Below, piece after piece: positions 1-8,075 of a stretch of DNA of 64,000 bases. Under the pieces are notes generated by a model, which saw nothing but the letters and a program-made list of their open reading frames with translations, was not told the DNA's origin and ran no database searches. The stretch comes from Curtobacterium sp. ER1/6 (lineage in GTDB: Bacteria > Actinomycetota > Actinomycetes > Actinomycetales > Microbacteriaceae): NCBI RefSeq assembly GCF_001742745.1, contig NZ_MJAK01000001.1:186001-250000 (forward strand), given 5' to 3'. The first letter of the stretch is position 1, and each line of letters starts with the position of its first letter. A program made the translations under genes and the position numbers.

Positions 1-234
1 GCCGTGGACATCAACGCCTCCGGCACCCGGCGCGAGGAGCAGCTGCTCTCCGCGGACGAGGTCGCGATCACCTGGCGCCTGCGCCGGGCACTCGCGGGGC
101 TCGACCCGCAGCAGGCGCTCGACGTCGTCCTCCGCAACCTCAAGGAGACGCAGTCGAACGTCGAGTTCCTGGTCCAGATCCAGAAGTCGGTGCCGGCGAC
201 CAACGGTCACCACGGCAACGGCCACCAGGAGTAA
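1..234 (+). CDS. rho: Transcription termination factor Rho, C-terminal end (5' truncated by window)
   Basis: Only the last 77 codons are present, open from base 1 to a TAA stop. The reading INASGTRREEQLL, then LLSADEVAITWRLRRAL and NVEFLVQI, matches the C-terminal part of the Rho helicase ATPase domain. Rho is a hexameric RNA helicase that ends transcription. The last residues are a His/Gly/Asn-rich tail after the conserved fold. The stop is three bases before prfA, so the two are very probably co-transcribed, which is the usual rho-prfA-prmC order in Actinobacteria. Confidence 0.93.
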   Translation, partial: AVDINASGTRREEQLLSADEVAITWRLRRALAGLDPQQALDVVLRNLKETQSNVEFLVQIQKSVPATNGHHGNGHQE

Positions 235-237
235 CGC

Positions 238-1320
238 GTGTTCGAGTCGGTGGCAGGGCTGCTGGCGGAACACGAGGACCTGACGCAGCAGCTGTCGGAC
301 CCCGCGCTCCACGCCGATGCGGCCCGCGCGAAGAAGGTGAACCGGCGGTACGCCGAGCTCAACCAGATCAAGGCCGCGTACGAGGCCTGGCAGGCGGCGG
401 GGGACGACCTCGCCGCCGCCCAGGAGCTCGCCCGCGAGGACGAGGCGTTCGCGGACGAGGTCCCGGCACTCCAGGAGCAGCTGTCGGAGCGCCAGGAGCG
501 TCTCCGTCGACTGCTCATCCCGCGGGACCCGGACGACGGCCGCGACGTCATCATGGAGATCAAGGGCGGTGAGGGCGGCGAGGAGTCCGCACTCTTCGCG
601 GCCGACCTCCTGCGCATGTACTCGCACTACGCCGAGACGAAGGGCTGGAAGGTCGAGCTCCTCGAGCGGACCGAGAGCGACCTCGGCGGCTACAAGGACG
701 TGCAGGTCGCGATCAAGTCGAACGCGACCGACCCGTCCCAGGGCGTCTGGGCGCACCTGAAGTACGAGGGTGGCGTGCACCGCGTGCAGCGCGTGCCGGC
801 CACCGAGTCGCAGGGGCGCATCCACACCTCGACCACCGGCGTGCTGGTGTTCCCCGAGGTGGACGAGCCCGAGGAGGTCCAGATCAACCAGAACGACCTC
901 AAGATCGACGTCTACCGGTCCTCCGGCCCCGGCGGGCAGTCGGTCAACACGACCGACTCCGCCGTGCGCATCACCCACCTGCCCACGGGCATCACGGTGG
1001 CGATGCAGAACGAGAAGTCGCAGCTGCAGAACCGCGAGGCCGGCATGCGCGTCCTCCGGGCCCGCATCCTCGCGCGGCAGCAGGAGGAGCTCGACGCCAT
1101 CGCCTCGGACGCGCGCAAGTCGCAGATCCGCGGCATGGACCGTTCGGAGCGCATCCGCACGTACAACTTCCCGGAGAACCGGATCGCGGACCACCGCACC
1201 GGGTACAAGGCGTACGACCTGGACCGCGTGATGAACGGTGCGCTCGAGCCCGTCGTCCAGTCCGCCATCTCGGCGGACGAAGAGGCTCGGCTCGCCGCCA
1301 TCGGCGACCAGGACGCCTGA
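238..1320 (+). CDS. prfA: Peptide chain release factor 1
   Basis: A 360-residue class I release factor, which recognises UAA and UAG in the ribosomal A site and triggers peptide release. The GGQ catalytic motif lies at residues 232-234 within [20 protein letters not shown]. The stop-codon recognition tripeptide PAT (the RF1 type, not the SPF of RF2) is at residues 187-189. Length is that of the E. coli protein. It starts with GTG three bases after the rho stop. The next gene, prmC, encodes the methylase that modifies the Gln of this GGQ motif. Confidence 0.97.
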   Translation: MFESVAGLLAEHEDLTQQLSDPALHADAARAKKVNRRYAELNQIKAAYEAWQAAGDDLAAAQELAREDEAFADEVPALQEQLSERQERLRRLLIPRDPDDGRDVIMEIKGGEGGEESALFAADLLRMYSHYAETKGWKVELLERTESDLGGYKDVQVAIKSNATDPSQGVWAHLKYEGGVHRVQRVPATESQGRIHTSTTGVLVFPEVDEPEEVQINQNDLKIDVYRSSGPGGQSVNTTDSAVRITHLPTGITVAMQNEKSQLQNREAGMRVLRARILARQQEELDAIASDARKSQIRGMDRSERIRTYNFPENRIADHRTGYKAYDLDRVMNGALEPVVQSAISADEEARLAAIGDQDA

Positions 1321-1330
1321 TCACCGGCCC

Positions 1331-1343
1331 GGAGGCACGCATC
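1331..1343 (+). promoter_or_regulatory. Ribosome binding site plus putative ATC start of prmC
   Basis: GGAGG at 1331-1335 is followed, after five bases, by ATC at 1341. This is ideal Shine-Dalgarno spacing in front of a codon that is normally not a start. It decides the prmC start because no conventional start codon is available in frame upstream of the conserved N-terminal domain. Confidence 0.5.
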
Positions 1344-2216
1344 ACGTCCGACACGCCCGTCCCGGCCGCCGCGGATCGCCTGCTCGAGCAGGCGACCGCG
1401 GCGCTCGTCGCGTCCGGCGTCCCCACCCCGCGCGTGGACGCCGAGCTGCTGCTCGCGTGGGCGACGGACACCTCCCGGGGCGCGGTGCAGGCCCGGGCGC
1501 TGACCGGGGGAGCGATCGCCCCGGAGCACGTCGAGCGCTTCCGCCACGCGGTCGCCCGACGCGTCACCCGTGAACCGCTCCAGCACATCACGGGACAGGC
1601 GTACTTCCGCGCGCTGACCCTGTCGGTCGGACCGGGCGTCTTCGTGCCCCGGCCCGAGACCGAGGGCGTCGTGCAGTTCGGCATCGACGCGCTCCGCGCC
1701 ACCGCGGTGCCGTCGCCCGTCGCGGTCGACCTGGGCTCCGGCAGCGGGGCGATCGCGATCGCGATGGACACCGAAGTGCCGAACGCCGTGGTGTACGCAG
1801 TCGAGCGGTCGCCCGAGGCACTGCCGTGGACGCGGCGCAACGTGGACGCCCACGGCGGGACCGTACGACTCGTCGAGGGCGACCTCGCGGACGCGCTGCC
1901 CGAGCTGGACGGCACCGTGTCGGTCGTCGTGTCGAACCCGCCCTACGTGCCGGACGACATGGTGCCGGTGGACCCGGAGGTCCGCGACCACGACCCGGCG
2001 CTCGCGCTGTACGGGGGAGCGGACGGCCTCGACGCCGTGCGGGCCCTCACCGAGACGGCCCGGCGGTTGCTCGTGCCGGGCGGCCTGCTCGTGATCGAGC
2101 ACGCCGAGCAGCAGGGTGCCGGCGTGCGCGCGGTGCTGGCGCGCCGGGGGTTCCGGTCCCCGGAGACGCACGTCGACCTGACGGGTCGCGACCGCACGAC
2201 CACCGCGACCCGCTAG
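1341..2216 (+). CDS. prmC: Peptide chain release factor N5-glutamine methyltransferase (start codon probably ATC)
   Basis: PrmC/HemK methylates the Gln of the GGQ motif of release factors using S-adenosylmethionine. The SAM-binding glycine motif VDLGSGSGAIAIAM and the substrate-glutamine motif NPPY (residues 199-202 from the start used here) are present. The first ATG/GTG/TTG in frame is GTG 1434, but the family helical N-terminal domain (LLEQATAALVASGVPTPRVDAE) lies upstream of it. No ATG, GTG or TTG exists in frame there. The best start is ATC 1341, five bases behind a GGAGG at 1331-1335, giving 291 residues, close to the usual 275-290. Start choice is inference; the function is secure. Confidence 0.9.
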   Translation: MTSDTPVPAAADRLLEQATAALVASGVPTPRVDAELLLAWATDTSRGAVQARALTGGAIAPEHVERFRHAVARRVTREPLQHITGQAYFRALTLSVGPGVFVPRPETEGVVQFGIDALRATAVPSPVAVDLGSGSGAIAIAMDTEVPNAVVYAVERSPEALPWTRRNVDAHGGTVRLVEGDLADALPELDGTVSVVVSNPPYVPDDMVPVDPEVRDHDPALALYGGADGLDAVRALTETARRLLVPGGLLVIEHAEQQGAGVRAVLARRGFRSPETHVDLTGRDRTTTATR

Positions 2217-2226
2217 GCGGACGCTC

Positions 2227-2241
2227 GACGGGCCTCCCGTC
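2227..2241. terminator. Small hairpin between convergent prmC and HAD gene
   Basis: GACGGG (2227-2232) and CCCGTC (2236-2241) form a perfect six-pair stem with a three-base loop, ten bases after the prmC stop and before the end of the convergent HAD gene. There is no T-run. It may act as a weak bidirectional terminator. Confidence 0.4.
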
Positions 2242-2258
2242 CGGCCTGCCCGTGCCGC

Positions 2259-2918
2259 TCAGGCGGTGGTGACGCGCGCCTGGGCCGTGACGAAGGCGCG
2301 CACCGCCCGGCACAGGTCGGTGTGCTCCTCGACGAGGACCGCGTGGATGCCGACGCTCCTGGCCGCCTCGACGTTGACGGGCATGTCGTCGGCGAAGAAC
2401 GCACGCTCGGCCGGCACGCCGTGGTGCGCGAGCGCCCGCTCGAACACCGCGGGCTCGGGCTTGCGCGCACCGAAGTTGCTCGTGGTGTCGAGGTGCTCGC
2501 CGAAGAGCGGGGGCAGCGACGGGGCCCAGCGACCGATCCACCGGCCGGCGAGCGGTCCGTTGTTCGTGAGCAGGCCGACCCGACCGTGGTCGGCGGCGAT
2601 GCGCACCGCCTCGATCCGCTTGGGCAGCTCGGTCATCGCGGCGCCGCGGATGCGGGCCCAGTCGGCCTCCGGCACCGCGCACCCCATCGCCTCGGTGAAG
2701 GCCGCGAGGTAGGCGTCGCCGTCGGGGAAGTGGCCCGCCTCCGCACGCGCCTCGTCGCCGCGGTCCCACCAGCGTCGCCGGATCTCCTCGAACGAGTGCC
2801 CGGTGTACTCGGCGAGGGCGGCCATCCGCACCCGCCAGTCGTAGCGGACGAGCACGTCGTCCATGTCGAAGAGGAACAGGAGTCGGGGCGCGGGCGTCTC
2901 GTTCACGATGCCACCCAT
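2259..2918 (-). CDS. HAD-superfamily hydrolase (subfamily IA type)
   Basis: A 219-residue haloacid-dehalogenase-like phosphatase. Motif I is FDMDDVL (nucleophile Asp and acid Asp), motif II the Thr in LLTNNG, motif III the Lys in GARKPEPAVFERAL, and motif IV the acidic pair in FFADDMPVN. The helical cap between motifs I and II fits subfamily IA (beta-phosphoglucomutase, phosphoglycolate phosphatase and similar). The substrate cannot be read from sequence. It stands alone on the minus strand between prmC and tsaC, interrupting a syntenic block that otherwise runs on the plus strand. Its start overlaps the region that should hold the tsaC promoter. Confidence 0.85.
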   Translation of the reverse strand: MGGIVNETPAPRLLFLFDMDDVLVRYDWRVRMAALAEYTGHSFEEIRRRWWDRGDEARAEAGHFPDGDAYLAAFTEAMGCAVPEADWARIRGAAMTELPKRIEAVRIAADHGRVGLLTNNGPLAGRWIGRWAPSLPPLFGEHLDTTSNFGARKPEPAVFERALAHHGVPAERAFFADDMPVNVEAARSVGIHAVLVEEHTDLCRAVRAFVTAQARVTTA

Positions 2919-2928
2919 TGTGGCGCAC

Positions 2929-2934
2929 TATCAT
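2929..2934 (+). promoter_or_regulatory. Candidate -10 box of tsaC
   Basis: TATCAT ends nine bases before the ATG at 2944. Together with the absence of a clear ribosome binding site this suggests a very short leader or a leaderless transcript. Confidence 0.4.
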
Positions 2935-2943
2935 CGTCGAGTC

Positions 2944-3618
2944 ATGGCCTCCCGATACGACTGCACCGACCCCGACGGGCTCCTGACCGGGATGCGGCTC
3001 GCTCGTGCCGCACTCGGACGGGGCGAGCTCGTCGTCGTCCCCACCGACACCGTCTACGGCGTCGCCGCGGACGCCTTCAGCGCGAGCGCCGTCCAGCGGC
3101 TGCTCGACGCGAAGGGCCGCACGCGGCAGTCGCCGCCGCCCGTGCTCATCCCGGGCCCGCCGACGCTCGAGGCGCTGGCGACGGACATCCCGCAGCAGGT
3201 CCGCGACCTCGTCGACGAGTTCTGGCCGGGCGGGCTGACCGTGATCCTGCGCGCCCAGCCGTCGCTCGACTGGGACCTGGGGGAGACCCGCGGCACCGTG
3301 GCGCTCCGGATGCCCGACTCGCGGATCGCGCTCGAACTCCTGCAGGAGGTCGGCCCGCTCGCCGTGTCGTCCGCCAACTCGACGGGCGACCCCGCGGCGA
3401 TGGACGTCGACCAGGCCGAGGCGATGCTCGGCGACAGCGTGTCCGTCTACCTCGACGGCGGCCCGCTCCGACTCCACGACGGCCACGCGGCGTCCACCGG
3501 TTCCACGATCGTCGACGCCACCGGGCTGTCGACGGGCGGGAAGCTCCGCATCGTCCGGCACGGGGTGATCGCCGACGAGGACGTCGTCCGGGTCGTCGGA
3601 GCCGACCTCGTCACGTGA
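2944..3618 (+). CDS. tsaC: L-threonylcarbamoyladenylate synthase (Sua5/YciO/YrdC family)
   Basis: A 224-residue YrdC-domain protein making threonylcarbamoyl-AMP from threonine, bicarbonate and ATP, the first step of the t6A37 modification of ANN-decoding tRNAs. Family signatures are VVVPTDTVYGVAADAF near the N terminus, the KGR loop, PGGLTVIL, and the late AVSSANSTGDPA. It ends near residue 224, so the C-terminal Sua5 domain of the longer forms is absent. The start is ATG 2944; an upstream in-frame start at 2863 would lie inside the divergent HAD gene. Its TGA overlaps the GTG of the next gene by four bases (GTGA), implying translational coupling. Confidence 0.93.
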   Translation: MASRYDCTDPDGLLTGMRLARAALGRGELVVVPTDTVYGVAADAFSASAVQRLLDAKGRTRQSPPPVLIPGPPTLEALATDIPQQVRDLVDEFWPGGLTVILRAQPSLDWDLGETRGTVALRMPDSRIALELLQEVGPLAVSSANSTGDPAAMDVDQAEAMLGDSVSVYLDGGPLRLHDGHAASTGSTIVDATGLSTGGKLRIVRHGVIADEDVVRVVGADLVT

Positions 3619-4841
3619 AGTACTACCTGCTCGCGGGGGCCATCGCAGCCGTCGTGAGCTTCGTGTGCAGCTGGGCGGTGTGGAAGCTCGGCTTGCGGTA
3701 CGGCTGGTACCCGAAGGTCCGTGAGCGCGACGTGCACCGGACCCCGACGCCGCGGCTCGGCGGGATCGCGATGTACCTCGGCGTGATCGTCTCGTTGCTC
3801 GCGGCCTGGTTCCTCTTCCCCTCGATCGCCGGCACCGACTACTTCCGTTTGGTGTTCTCCGAACCGGGGCGGGTGCTGGCCGTGCTCGCCGGGGCGACGA
3901 TCATCGTCGTCCTGGGGGTCGCGGACGACATCTGGGACCTCGACTGGATGACCAAGCTCGCCGGACAGATCATCGCCGCGGGCATCCTCGCCTGGCAGGG
4001 GGTGGCGATCGTCTCGCTCCCGATCGGCAACACGCTGGGCGTCGGGTCGTCGTACATGAGCCTGATCTTCACGGTGCTCGCGGTGGTGCTCGTGATGAAC
4101 GCGGTGAACTTCATCGACGGCCTCGACGGCCTGGTCGCCGGCGTGGCGATCATCGCGGGCGGGGTGTTCTTCCTCTACACGTTCTTCATCAACCGCGTGG
4201 TCGTGCAGACCGAGTTCTTCTTCAACCTGCCCTCGCTCCTGACGGCGGTGCTCGTCGGGGCCTGCTGCGGCTTCCTCGTCCTGAACTGGCACCCGGCGAA
4301 GCTCTTCATGGGCGACGCGGGCGCGCTGCTCGTCGGCTTCCTCATGGCCACGAGCGCGGTGTCGGTCACGGGCAACATCGACCCGGCCGTGATCCAGAGC
4401 CGCCAGGCGCTCCTGCCGGCGTTCATCCCGATCCTGCTGCCGTTCGCGATCCTCATCGTGCCGATCCTCGACTTCGGCCTCGCCGTCACCCGGCGCCTCA
4501 GTGCCGGCAAGTCGCCGTTCTCCGCGGACCGGAAGCACCTGCACCACCGGTTGCTCGACATGGGACACTCGCACTTCCACGCGGTGCTCGTCTTCTACGC
4601 CTGGACCGCCACCGTCGCGGTCGGCTGCCTGCTGTTCCTCTTCGTCGAGTGGTACTGGGTCGTGACCGTCGTCGCCGTCGGGTTCACCGTCTGTGCCGTC
4701 GCGACCTTCGCCCCGCTCGGCCGCAAGCGCGCCGAGTTCGCCGCGCAGGCGGCCACCCGCTCGAACACCGTGGTCGACGCCAGCCTCGACCCCCTCGACC
4801 GCGCCGCCAACGACCGTACAATCCCTGGAGACCCCTCGTGA
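3615..4841 (+). CDS. wecA: Undecaprenyl-phosphate sugar-1-phosphate transferase, MraY/WecA family
   Basis: A polytopic membrane protein of 408 residues with about eleven hydrophobic segments. It should transfer a sugar 1-phosphate (in actinobacteria usually GlcNAc-1-P) from a UDP-sugar to undecaprenyl or decaprenyl phosphate, starting wall glycopolymer synthesis. Diagnostic motifs are the Mg-binding DD near residue 104 (VADDIWDLDW), NAVNFIDGLDGL near residue 165, the GDAG loop and HLHHRLL near residue 308, the last two as in WecA/TagO rather than MraY. It overlaps tsaC and atpI by four bases on each side. The exact sugar is inferred. Confidence 0.9.
   Translation: MKYYLLAGAIAAVVSFVCSWAVWKLGLRYGWYPKVRERDVHRTPTPRLGGIAMYLGVIVSLLAAWFLFPSIAGTDYFRLVFSEPGRVLAVLAGATIIVVLGVADDIWDLDWMTKLAGQIIAAGILAWQGVAIVSLPIGNTLGVGSSYMSLIFTVLAVVLVMNAVNFIDGLDGLVAGVAIIAGGVFFLYTFFINRVVVQTEFFFNLPSLLTAVLVGACCGFLVLNWHPAKLFMGDAGALLVGFLMATSAVSVTGNIDPAVIQSRQALLPAFIPILLPFAILIVPILDFGLAVTRRLSAGKSPFSADRKHLHHRLLDMGHSHFHAVLVFYAWTATVAVGCLLFLFVEWYWVVTVVAVGFTVCAVATFAPLGRKRAEFAAQAATRSNTVVDASLDPLDRAANDRTIPGDPS
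4817..4822 (+). promoter_or_regulatory. Candidate internal -10 box ahead of atpI
   Basis: TACAAT lies inside the last codons of the WecA-type gene, 15 bases before the atpI GTG. It is the closest match to the consensus TATAAT in this part of the window, so an internal promoter for the atp genes is possible. No convincing -35 box is visible. Confidence 0.35.
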
Positions 4842-5341
4842 CCGCACCGAACGCCCTCGACCACGTGCGGCCCGTGTTCCGCCGGATCCTCGTCTGGGCG
4901 GCCGTCCTGGCCGTCGCGCTGGCGGTGGTCGGGGGAGTCGTGGGGCTCGTCCTCGCGGGCACGCCCGGCCTCGCCGGCGGCCTGCTCGGCGCCGTCCTCA
5001 GCGTCGTGTTCCTCGGCCTGACCGCGGTGTCCGTGCTCGTGGCCCTCCGGGTGTCGAAGGGCCAGATGATCTCGGGCGCCTTCTTCGGCATCGTGATGGG
5101 CACCTGGCTGCTGAAGTTCGTGCTCTTCCTCGTGGTGCTCATCGCCCTGCGCGACCGCACGTGGGTCGACTTCCCGGTGCTCGCGGTCGTCATCATCGCC
5201 GGTGTCGTCGGATCGCTCGTGATCGACGTGGTCGCGGTGGCGAAGGCCCGCATCCCGATCGGCGTCAGCCTGCCCGGCGACCCGGACCCGTCCGCGCCGA
5301 GCGGCTCCGGCGCCGCTGGGAACGACACCCCCCGGGCCTGA
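4838..5341 (+). CDS. atpI: ATP synthase protein I-like membrane protein
   Basis: A 167-residue protein with four predicted membrane helices and a hydrophilic C-terminal tail rich in Pro, Ser and Gly. Sequence conservation of AtpI is low, so the call rests mostly on position directly before atpB and on size and topology. AtpI helps assemble the c-ring and may carry Mg ions. The GTG start overlaps the previous stop by four bases and is preceded by CTGGAG. A hairpin follows its stop, so it may be transcribed partly apart from atpBEFHAGDC. Confidence 0.75.
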   Translation: MTAPNALDHVRPVFRRILVWAAVLAVALAVVGGVVGLVLAGTPGLAGGLLGAVLSVVFLGLTAVSVLVALRVSKGQMISGAFFGIVMGTWLLKFVLFLVVLIALRDRTWVDFPVLAVVIIAGVVGSLVIDVVAVAKARIPIGVSLPGDPDPSAPSGSGAAGNDTPRA

Positions 5342-5359
5342 GAGCCCGAGAAGGCTCTC
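5340..5359 (+). terminator. Hairpin after atpI
   Basis: GAGAGCC (5340-5346) and GGCTCTC (5353-5359) form a seven-pair stem with a six-base loop beginning at the atpI stop codon. There is no T-run. It may attenuate read-through into atpB or protect the upstream mRNA. Confidence 0.45.
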
Positions 5360-5367
5360 GCACCTGA

Positions 5368-5373
5368 TAGGCT
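5368..5373 (+). promoter_or_regulatory. Candidate -10 box of the atpBEFHAGDC operon
   Basis: TAGGCT sits just after the atpI hairpin, about 100 bases before the atpB start. It would give a leader of about 90 bases. No clear -35 hexamer is seen. Confidence 0.35.
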
Positions 5374-5461
5374 TCTGGTCGTCCGCGTCCGGAGCCTTGC
5401 TCGGGGCGGACGAGCCTCCACAACGTCCACCATCGCGTGCAACGTCTGCGCGCGCCGACAC

Positions 5462-5475
5462 AGGAGACAGCGCTG
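5462..5475 (+). promoter_or_regulatory. Ribosome binding site and putative CTG start of atpB
   Basis: AGGAG (5462-5466) is placed six bases before CTG (5473-5475). The alternative GTG at 5437 has no such sequence in front of it and would add twelve residues unlike the family N terminus. Confidence 0.5.
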
Positions 5476-6306
5476 CTATCCCACGCTCTTCCCCTGTCCC
5501 TCACCGCCGCGGGTAACGCCGTGGCGGCGGGGAGCAGCAAGGCCGCCGAATTCCATGGTCCGTCGATCAACGAGTTCTTCCCGGACCCGATCTTCTTCGC
5601 CGGGACCCCGATCGAGATGGACCGCATCGTCCTCATCCGCCTGTTCGCGGTGGCCGTGCTGCTCGTCTTCGCGTTCGTCGGGACGCGCGCGCTGAAGCTG
5701 GTCCCGAACCGCGGACAGGCCTTCATCGAGTACGCGTTCGACGTCGTCCGTCGCAACACCTTCGACAACCTGGGCGAGAAGGACGGCAAGCGCTTCCTGC
5801 CGCTCCTGGCGACGATCTTCTTCGGCGTCCTGTTCATGAACCTGACGGGTCTGATCCCGTTCATGAACATCGCCGGCACGAGCCGCATCGCCATGCCGTT
5901 GATCCTCGCGGTCGTCGCCTACGTCGCGTTCATCTACGCGGGCCTCCGCAAGCACCCGGGTACGTTCCTCCGGAACGCGCTCTTCCCGCCCGGCGTGCCG
6001 TGGTACCTCTACATCATCGTGACGCCGATCGAGTTGGTCTCGACCTTCGTGCTCCGTCCGGTGACGCTGACGCTGCGACTCCTCATGAACATGGTCGTCG
6101 GCCACCTCCTGCTGGTGCTGTTCTTCTCCGCCACCTGGTTCTTCTTCTTCGACGCCGACAGCCTCTTCAAGCTGTTCGGCATCGGGACCCTGGCGTTCGG
6201 CATCGCGTTCAGCTTCTTCGAGATCCTCGTCGCACTGCTCCAGGCGTACGTCTTCATGCTCCTGACCGCGGTGTACATCCAGCTCGCGCTGGCCGACGAG
6301 CACTGA
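5473..6306 (+). CDS. atpB: F0F1 ATP synthase subunit a (start probably CTG)
   Basis: Subunit a of the membrane F0 sector, which forms the two proton half-channels beside the c-ring. The essential arginine sits in TLRLLMNMVVGH, the counterpart of Arg210 in RLFGNM of E. coli, and the FVLRPVTLTLRL helix is typical. The nearest conventional start in frame is GTG 5437, with no ribosome binding site. AGGAG at 5462-5466 stands six bases before CTG 5473, giving a 277-residue protein beginning MLSHALPLSL; this is the preferred start. It is followed after 62 bases by atpE. Confidence 0.93.
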   Translation: MLSHALPLSLTAAGNAVAAGSSKAAEFHGPSINEFFPDPIFFAGTPIEMDRIVLIRLFAVAVLLVFAFVGTRALKLVPNRGQAFIEYAFDVVRRNTFDNLGEKDGKRFLPLLATIFFGVLFMNLTGLIPFMNIAGTSRIAMPLILAVVAYVAFIYAGLRKHPGTFLRNALFPPGVPWYLYIIVTPIELVSTFVLRPVTLTLRLLMNMVVGHLLLVLFFSATWFFFFDADSLFKLFGIGTLAFGIAFSFFEILVALLQAYVFMLLTAVYIQLALADEH

Positions 6307-6320
6307 CCGACCCCTTCTGA

Positions 6321-6605
<285 letters not shown>

Positions 6606-6614
6606 GGCTTCTCG

Positions 6615-7169
6615 ATGCAGACTGCACTCATCATCGCGGCGGAGGAGACCCACAATCCGCTGATCCCACCGGTGTACGACATCGTGTGGTCCGCGGTGGC
6701 CTTCGTCATCATCTTCCTCGTGATGTGGCGCGTCGTGACGCCGCGCATCACGAAGATGCTCGATGAGCGCACCGAGGCCATCGAGGGTGGCATCAAGAAG
6801 GCGGAGGCCGCTCAGGAGCAGGCCGCCGCTGCACTCGACGAGTACAACAAGCAGCTCGCCGACGCGCGTGCCGAGGCCTCGCGCATCCGTGAGCAGGCCC
6901 GTGCCGACGCGACCGCGATCGGCAACGAGGTCCGCGAGCAGGCGCAGGCCGATGCAGCACGCATCACCGCCAACGCCCAGGCGCAGATCGAGGCCGAGCG
7001 GCAGAGCGCGCTCCAGTCGCTGCGGAGCGAGGTGGGCACCCTCGCCCTCGACCTCGCCTCCGGTGTGATCGGCGAGTCCCTCCGGGACGACGCGAAGTCG
7101 GCTGCGGTCGTCGACCGCTTCATCGCCGACCTCGAGGCGTCCCAGGGCCAGCCGGCCGGGGAGCGCTGA
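6615..7169 (+). CDS. atpF: F0F1 ATP synthase subunit b
   Basis: The peripheral stalk subunit, 184 residues. One membrane helix near residues 19-38 (VWSAVAFVIIFLVMWRVV) is followed by a long charged coiled coil rich in Ala, Glu and Arg (EAAQEQAAAALDEYNKQL onward) that reaches up to the F1 head through subunit delta. A single b gene is present, so the stalk is a homodimer. It sits nine bases after atpE and two before atpH. Confidence 0.95.
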   Translation: MQTALIIAAEETHNPLIPPVYDIVWSAVAFVIIFLVMWRVVTPRITKMLDERTEAIEGGIKKAEAAQEQAAAALDEYNKQLADARAEASRIREQARADATAIGNEVREQAQADAARITANAQAQIEAERQSALQSLRSEVGTLALDLASGVIGESLRDDAKSAAVVDRFIADLEASQGQPAGER

Positions 7170-7171
7170 GC

Positions 7172-7966
7172 ATGCGGAGCGCCACGCGGTCCGCACTCTC
7201 GTCCACGCAGGCGGTCCTCGCTGACCTCGGCGGGTCGGTCGACCTCGCCACGGGCACCGAGATCCTCTCCGCCGGGCGTGCGATCGCCGGTTCCTCCCAG
7301 CTGCTCGGCCTGCTGGCGGACCCGACCGCGGACGTCGTCGGCAAGAAGGTCGTCATCGACCGCGTCTTCGCCGGCCAGTCCGAGGCGACGCGTGCGGTGC
7401 TGACCGCGGTGGCCGGCTCACGCTGGTCCTCGCCGTCGGACCTGCTCGCGGGTGTCGAGGACGCGGGCATCCGCGCCGTCGCCGGCACCGCGTCGTCGGA
7501 GACGTCGATCGAGGCCGAGCTGTTCTCCTTCGAGACCGCCGTCCGCTCGGACGCGGCACTCGAACTGGCGTTGGGCACCAAGCTCGGCAGCCCGTCGGAG
7601 AAGGGTGCGCTCGTGCAGCGGCTCGTCGGCTCGAAGGTCTCGGCGCAGACCACCGCGATCCTGGAGCACCTCGTGCAGCAGCCCCGCGGCCGCCGCATCG
7701 GTGAGATCGTCCGCGACGCCTCGCGCATCGTGGCCGACCAGGCCGGCAAGCTCGTCGCCACGGTGACCACCGCGGCCCCGCTCTCGGACGGTCAGGCGGC
7801 TCGCGTCGCCCGCGGCATCAGCGAGCGGTACGGCAAGGACGTCAGCGTCAACCAGGTCGTCGACCCCGCGGTCGTCGGCGGGATGCGCGTGCAGGTCGGT
7901 GGCGACGTCATCGACGGCACGGTCTCCACGCGCCTGTCGGAGCTCCGGCTCCAGCTGGCCGGCTGA
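7172..7966 (+). CDS. atpH: F0F1 ATP synthase subunit delta
   Basis: The 264-residue subunit that ties the b stalk to the top of the F1 head. The C-terminal half holds the conserved signature [29 protein letters not shown] and then [22 protein letters not shown]. At 264 residues it is longer than the 177-residue E. coli protein, as in related actinobacteria where the N-terminal region is extended. It begins with ATG two bases after atpF, and about 110 bases separate it from atpA. Confidence 0.94.
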   Translation: MRSATRSALSSTQAVLADLGGSVDLATGTEILSAGRAIAGSSQLLGLLADPTADVVGKKVVIDRVFAGQSEATRAVLTAVAGSRWSSPSDLLAGVEDAGIRAVAGTASSETSIEAELFSFETAVRSDAALELALGTKLGSPSEKGALVQRLVGSKVSAQTTAILEHLVQQPRGRRIGEIVRDASRIVADQAGKLVATVTTAAPLSDGQAARVARGISERYGKDVSVNQVVDPAVVGGMRVQVGGDVIDGTVSTRLSELRLQLAG

Positions 7967-8075
7967 GCGTACCGTCGAAGCCGACCCCTCCAAGTCCACA
8001 ACGGGAACTGTCCCTCACCGGGCAGCATCACCCTCTCGGAGCCGCAGGGCCCCGGAAACCTACAAGGAAAATCCC

